DNA from: a virus
DNA: 23,232 nt
Direction: 5' to 3' (one strand)
IMG/VR virus record: IMGVR_UViG_3300037961_004895
Span: 1 to 23,232 of that record
The notes below the pieces were generated by a model, which was not told where the DNA came from, ran no database searches, and worked only from the letters and a program-made list of their open reading frames with translations. The translations under genes were made by a program, and so were the position numbers. Position 1 is the stretch's first letter; each line of letters starts with the position of its first letter. Shown piece after piece: positions 20,053 through 23,232 of the stretch.

Positions 20053-21071
20053 TGCCAACAGTAGGACACGCTTTTTCTCCGAAGGAATTTCAGTTATGGA
20101 TTGCTTCTGATGCAACAAATTCTGGAACATCAGGTATACACGCATCTAATATGTATCAACTAGATGTAGATTCTGTAGGATTTCCTTCGTTGAATGTAAA
20201 TCAAGTATTAGACGTAAGAAATGGAGTTGGAGCAACACTTAAAGACGAAGATTTCTTTCAAGATAATAAATTAAGAGTAGTAGAGCTATCAATATCTGGA
20301 ACTCTACATGATGATGTTGGGCACAGATTGCTTTTAGCTAATATATGTGGTGCAGCTCAAGCTGACGACACAAATCAAAGCATAGCATCTGGACATAAAA
20401 TTGCAGGTTTTAAATATGGTGCAGCGGTCACAAATAACGCATCATCTCTTACTGCGATCATTAGACCATCAGACCATACTAATCAAAGAAGTTTAGAGAT
20501 GCCTGGTTGCGTGGTTACAAACTTTTCTATATCTGCTGACACAGGAACAGAGGGTGGTAGATATAAATTTAGCGCTACACTACAAACAGGAAAAGTGCCT
20601 GACTTAAATGAATCGGCTGTAGATAGCGGTGAACCAACAGCAGGCGGTACAGTTTATGCTAACACAACAGACACAACTCTTGCAGCAGCAAGTGGAATAA
20701 AAGTATTCAATATTGATGCACTTTTAAATAGCTTTACAACTACAATAGATTATCCTGCTGTATTTACTGGTATCACAGCAACAGGGTACGAGGTTGTTAG
20801 TAGAGGAGTTGAATGTTCAGTTACACATGACTGTCAAATAAAATATGATGGTGAGACTAAAACATTAATAAACTCGTTTGACACTCAAACAGCAGCATTG
20901 AGTGGAAACAGTTTTGTAGTTGTTAATAATGGAAAGTTTGGGGTTCAAACAGACAATGCAGTATTAACTAATGTAGCATATTCAGAAGGGGATATTATGA
21001 TGTTAGATGTGAGCCTGAAAGCTGTTGATGATGGAACTGATGCGTTAGTTGAGTTTGATTTGAGTGACTAA
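20052..21071 (+). CDS. Major tail tube protein
   Basis: 339 residues behind AAAGGAGATAAAT. The N-terminus has VGHAFSPKEFQLWIASDATN and a stretch with SVGFPSLNVNQVLDVRNGVG, and the protein is beta-rich throughout. It includes RVVELSISGTLHDDVGHRLL, a tail-tube strand pattern, and a closing domain (FGVQTDNAVLTNVAYSEGDI). The position directly before the frameshifted G/GT chaperones and the tape measure gene is the standard siphovirus order and carries the assignment. Polymerised rings of this protein would form the tail tube. Confidence 0.75.
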   Translation: MPTVGHAFSPKEFQLWIASDATNSGTSGIHASNMYQLDVDSVGFPSLNVNQVLDVRNGVGATLKDEDFFQDNKLRVVELSISGTLHDDVGHRLLLANICGAAQADDTNQSIASGHKIAGFKYGAAVTNNASSLTAIIRPSDHTNQRSLEMPGCVVTNFSISADTGTEGGRYKFSATLQTGKVPDLNESAVDSGEPTAGGTVYANTTDTTLAAASGIKVFNIDALLNSFTTTIDYPAVFTGITATGYEVVSRGVECSVTHDCQIKYDGETKTLINSFDTQTAALSGNSFVVVNNGKFGVQTDNAVLTNVAYSEGDIMMLDVSLKAVDDGTDALVEFDLSD

Positions 21072-21093
21072 TAAATAAAAAAAGGATGTTTAA

Positions 21094-21372
21094 ATGGAGA
21101 TAAAACTAAAAAATAAAAAAGCGTTTAAGATTAAAGAGTTTACTATTGCTGATGAAGCAAAGTTAAAAGACATACTGATGAATATGGTTAAATCAGTTGA
21201 TGGAGGGGTAGAGATTGTAGACCCTAACTATAACTGTCTCAAAATTTTGCAAATAGCATTAGTAGACTCTTCAGACGACACTATTAGAAAAATAAACGAT
21301 GAAGACAGGATTAACATCGCTTTAGAAATTCAGAAAGTGTTGTTTGAGGGAAACGAGAAGCCCTCCAAGTAG
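21094..21372 (+). CDS. Tail assembly chaperone, short form (G-like)
   Basis: 92 residues; AAGGATGTTTAA precedes the ATG. The protein is short and acidic-helical (FTIADEAKLKDILMNMVKSV and EDRINIALEIQKVLFEG), ending NEKPSK at a TAG. In siphoviruses this gene makes an abundant chaperone that coats the tape measure protein during assembly. A fraction of ribosomes shift to the -1 frame just before its end. See the signal at 21348-21405. Confidence 0.75.
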   Translation: MEIKLKNKKAFKIKEFTIADEAKLKDILMNMVKSVDGGVEIVDPNYNCLKILQIALVDSSDDTIRKINDEDRINIALEIQKVLFEGNEKPSK

Positions 21373-21809
21373 AACTTAATATACTTTTACCTACTTGCGA
21401 GGGTTGTCAGTATCACAGTTTTCCTTATTCGGCTGAAATTCCAGTCTTGATTGACGGAGTTAGGCAAAAACGCAGATTTGACAATATGGATGATGTTTGG
21501 GCAGTTGCCGATCTTATTATAGAGGAGACTGTCCAAGTCAACCAAGAACAAAACAAATCATTTGATGTTGTTGAATCATTAGTAGCACAAATACCTTTTT
21601 TTGCGTGTCCTAATCAATTTATGGACAGCTGTTTAAGTTCAGACATAGAAAGGTATACATACTGTGAAAAATTTAATATACCTCCTTATGAGGGGTCTTA
21701 TGACAATCAGCCAGCTAAATGGGTTAGGCGGGCATTTGCAATCAGAAAAGCATTTGCTAAAAAAGAAAAGAAGGATATAGATGTCAGAAAGAATACTAAT
21801 AAAGTTTAA
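21094..21809 (+). CDS. Tail assembly chaperone, frameshifted long form (GT-like)
   Basis: The reading is 21094-21354 joined to 21354-21809 by a -1 ribosomal frameshift, giving 238 residues. The -1 frame is open from 21348 and has no obvious start of its own; the first in-frame candidate is a TTG at 21447 without a good ribosome site. The T part has CEGCQYHSFPYSAEIPVLID then DGVRQKRRFDNMDD and ends KKDIDVRKNTNKV. Several cysteines (CEGC, FACP, DSC, YTYC) may bind metal. The short and long forms together are the lambda G/GT system and suit its place between tail tube and tape measure. Its last 29 bases overlap the tape measure start. Confidence 0.8.
21348..21405 (+). promoter_or_regulatory. Programmed -1 frameshift site with stem-loop
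   Basis: GGGAAAC at 21348-21354 is an XXXYYYZ slippery heptamer read G-GGA-AAC in the zero frame. Six bases later CCCTCCAAGTAG (21361-21372) pairs with CTACTTG-c-GAGGG (21391-21403), 12 bp with one bulged C and an 18-base loop. Two more pairs are possible at the base. The zero-frame TAG (21370-21372) lies inside the stem. Heptamer, spacer and stem match the lambda G-T type of signal. Confidence 0.85.
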
Positions 21810-23232
21810 AGCACAGGGCGACAGAAAACTAGAGCAATCTATATTAAGAATTGCTGCCGCACAATCACTCATTGAAGGAAATGCTCAACAGCTAGCAAAG
21901 GGGTTAGATACCCTAAATGTAGCTTTTGCTAAACAGCGAAAAGCAACTAGGCTTTCAGAATCAACTTTTGCAACATTGCGTAATAAAATGCTTTTATTTT
22001 CTTTTGCAATGTCTTTGGGTGGAAGGCAATTAGCTCAATTTGCTAAACAAGCCTCCCAATTACAAGCCATGGAAACCGCTTTTACTAATCTTCAAGGAGG
22101 AACGGAAAATGCTAGCATAGCCATGGACAAATTAAGGTCGGCTACAGACGGCACAATGTCTAATTTTGATTTGTTTCAGCAGGCAAATAACGCTATGGTT
22201 CTTGGGATTACTAAAAATTCTGATGAAATGGCTGAAATGTTTGATATGGCGCAAAGACTTGGTAGGTCTTTAGGTGTAGACACTAGAAGATCTGTAGAAT
22301 CGCTTGTTACGGGTATTGGTCGACAATCAAGGCTTATGCTTGATAATATTGGTATTATTGTAGATAGCAATAAAGCTTACGAAAAATATGCCAAAGAATT
22401 AGGTAAGACTGCATCAAAATTAACCGATGCAGAAAAAAAACAAGCTTTTTTAAATGCTACATTAGAGTCTGCAAGAAAAAAAGTTGCTCTTTTGGGCAAA
22501 GAAACATTATCGCCTATTGACTCTATAAACCAACTTACAGCAGCCTTTGAAAACTTTACAGCAAGAATTGGAAACGTAGCTATTGATGTTTTTCAGCCAC
22601 TAGTAAATGCTTTGGCTGGTTTTTTAGATTTGCTTGATGAAAGCAGAATAAAATCATACGGAATTGCTATAGGCGTTTTAGCTTTAGCTTATGCTGGTGT
22701 TGCGGTAAAAACAAAATTAGCTACTATAGAGCTTCAAAAATTTAAAATAGCTATGGTTAAATCTGGTGTAGGAATTCTTGCGTTGGCGCTAGCAGAATTA
22801 GTTCATCAATTAGGTTTTTTTAGCGAAGAGACAGAAGGGGCAACCGAACAAACAAATGAATATGTTAAGGCTTTAGAAGGTGTGCCTAATACTATTGAAG
22901 CTCTGAACGCCAAGCAAGCTGAATACACAAAGCAACTAAAAGAAATTAGTGGAGGAGGAATTTTAGAATCAGCTATTTCTTTAAATAAGGATTACGCAAA
23001 AGTGCTAGGAGAAGTTGGGGAAAAAACAGAAGAAGGAGCATCGTTTGACGAAATGCGGTTGAACCATTTGAAAAATCAAATTAAAAAGAGAGTCAAAATA
23101 AACGCTTTGCAAAACGATGCTAAAGAAACGCTATCAAAAAATTTAAATCTTGATGAAAAAAGTTTGGAAATAAAATCAGCTTTGACTATAATAGAACAAA
23201 AATTACTTGATTTGGAAATTCTTCATCAAATA
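21781..23232 (+). CDS. Tail tape measure protein, C-terminus beyond window
   Basis: ATG at 21781 with GAAGGATATAG upstream; 484 codons are open to the right edge. The protein starts MSERILIKFKAQGDRKLEQS. It has hydrophobic segments near residue 75 (NKMLLFSFAMSLGG) and 300-315 (YGIAIGVLALAYAGVAV), and a family landmark GIGRQSRLMLDNIGIIVD near 180. Long helical repeats with Gln/Lys and amphipathic character fit a tape measure, which sets tail length and passes into the host membrane. It overlaps the end of the GT gene by 29 bases, as usual for this module. The C-terminal part, where peptidase domains can occur, is not in the window. Confidence 0.9.
   Translation, partial: MSERILIKFKAQGDRKLEQSILRIAAAQSLIEGNAQQLAKGLDTLNVAFAKQRKATRLSESTFATLRNKMLLFSFAMSLGGRQLAQFAKQASQLQAMETAFTNLQGGTENASIAMDKLRSATDGTMSNFDLFQQANNAMVLGITKNSDEMAEMFDMAQRLGRSLGVDTRRSVESLVTGIGRQSRLMLDNIGIIVDSNKAYEKYAKELGKTASKLTDAEKKQAFLNATLESARKKVALLGKETLSPIDSINQLTAAFENFTARIGNVAIDVFQPLVNALAGFLDLLDESRIKSYGIAIGVLALAYAGVAVKTKLATIELQKFKIAMVKSGVGILALALAELVHQLGFFSEETEGATEQTNEYVKALEGVPNTIEALNAKQAEYTKQLKEISGGGILESAISLNKDYAKVLGEVGEKTEEGASFDEMRLNHLKNQIKKRVKINALQNDAKETLSKNLNLDEKSLEIKSALTIIEQKLLDLEILHQI

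Noticed and set aside
1-23232. tRNA, tmRNA, rRNA and CRISPR arrays
   Set aside because: I looked for TpsiC-arm patterns, tmRNA ends and regularly spaced repeats. None was seen; the TTATAA copies are too short and irregular for CRISPR.
1-23232. Integrase, insertion sequence or attachment site
   Set aside because: No recombinase, transposase catalytic motif or terminal inverted repeats were found. The transposase-like zinc ribbon at 11641 is fused to a phosphoesterase and has no transposase domain.

Overview
The window looks like part of a tailed-phage (siphovirus-type) genome or provirus from a low-GC host. It holds small and large terminase, portal, scaffold, an N4-gp56-type major capsid protein, a tail tube protein, a lambda G/GT-style frameshifted tail chaperone pair and the start of a tape measure gene. 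Most genes have clear Shine-Dalgarno sites, so a Gram-negative-like bacterial host is expected. Several proteins (basic proteins with RARHxC and ARYWSCKMW motifs, fibre repeats) resemble those of marine phages. A marine alphaproteobacterial or similar low-GC host is therefore my inference, not something the sequence proves.

Layout. (1) 1-4570: an extremely AT-rich early/accessory region on the minus strand, made of two operons of very small, tightly packed genes. Operon B (4570 to 2930) ends in a terminator at 2886-2915. Operon A runs from 2508 to beyond the left edge. Between them lies an AT-rich non-coding block with TTATAA-containing repeats. Operon A is interrupted at 610-995 by a GC-richer, highly structured non-coding segment with its own consensus-like promoter on the plus strand, a candidate small RNA. 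(2) 4571-5115: a divergent control region with promoter-like boxes, TGCAC repeats and a DnaA-box-like site just ahead of the small terminase gene. (3) 5116-5908: small terminase operon, plus strand. (4) 5885-9184: large terminase, portal, a head-tail morphogenesis protein and a small protein, all on the minus strand, so this module is inverted relative to its neighbours. (5) 9288-10973: scaffold and major capsid, plus strand, followed by a terminator-like hairpin. (6) 11031-14075: lysozyme, a zinc-ribbon metallophosphoesterase and a run of small membrane or coiled-coil proteins, probably including the lysis genes. (7) 14072-17659: three long fibre or decoration proteins. (8) 17669-18442: four consecutive, very basic small proteins. 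(9) 18443-23232: adaptor, tail completion, tail tube, chaperones with a programmed -1 frameshift, and the tape measure gene, which runs off the right edge.

The main items for follow-up are the plus-strand structured RNA at about 723-988 (promoter, 9+7 bp H-type pseudoknot, alternative 3' helices), the concentration of the palindrome TTATAA in operon A (37 copies by eye in 600-2740 against 2 in the next 1.9 kb), the frameshift signal at 21348-21405, the inverted terminase-portal block, and the cluster of basic proteins. All calls come from reading the sequence. No database search was possible.
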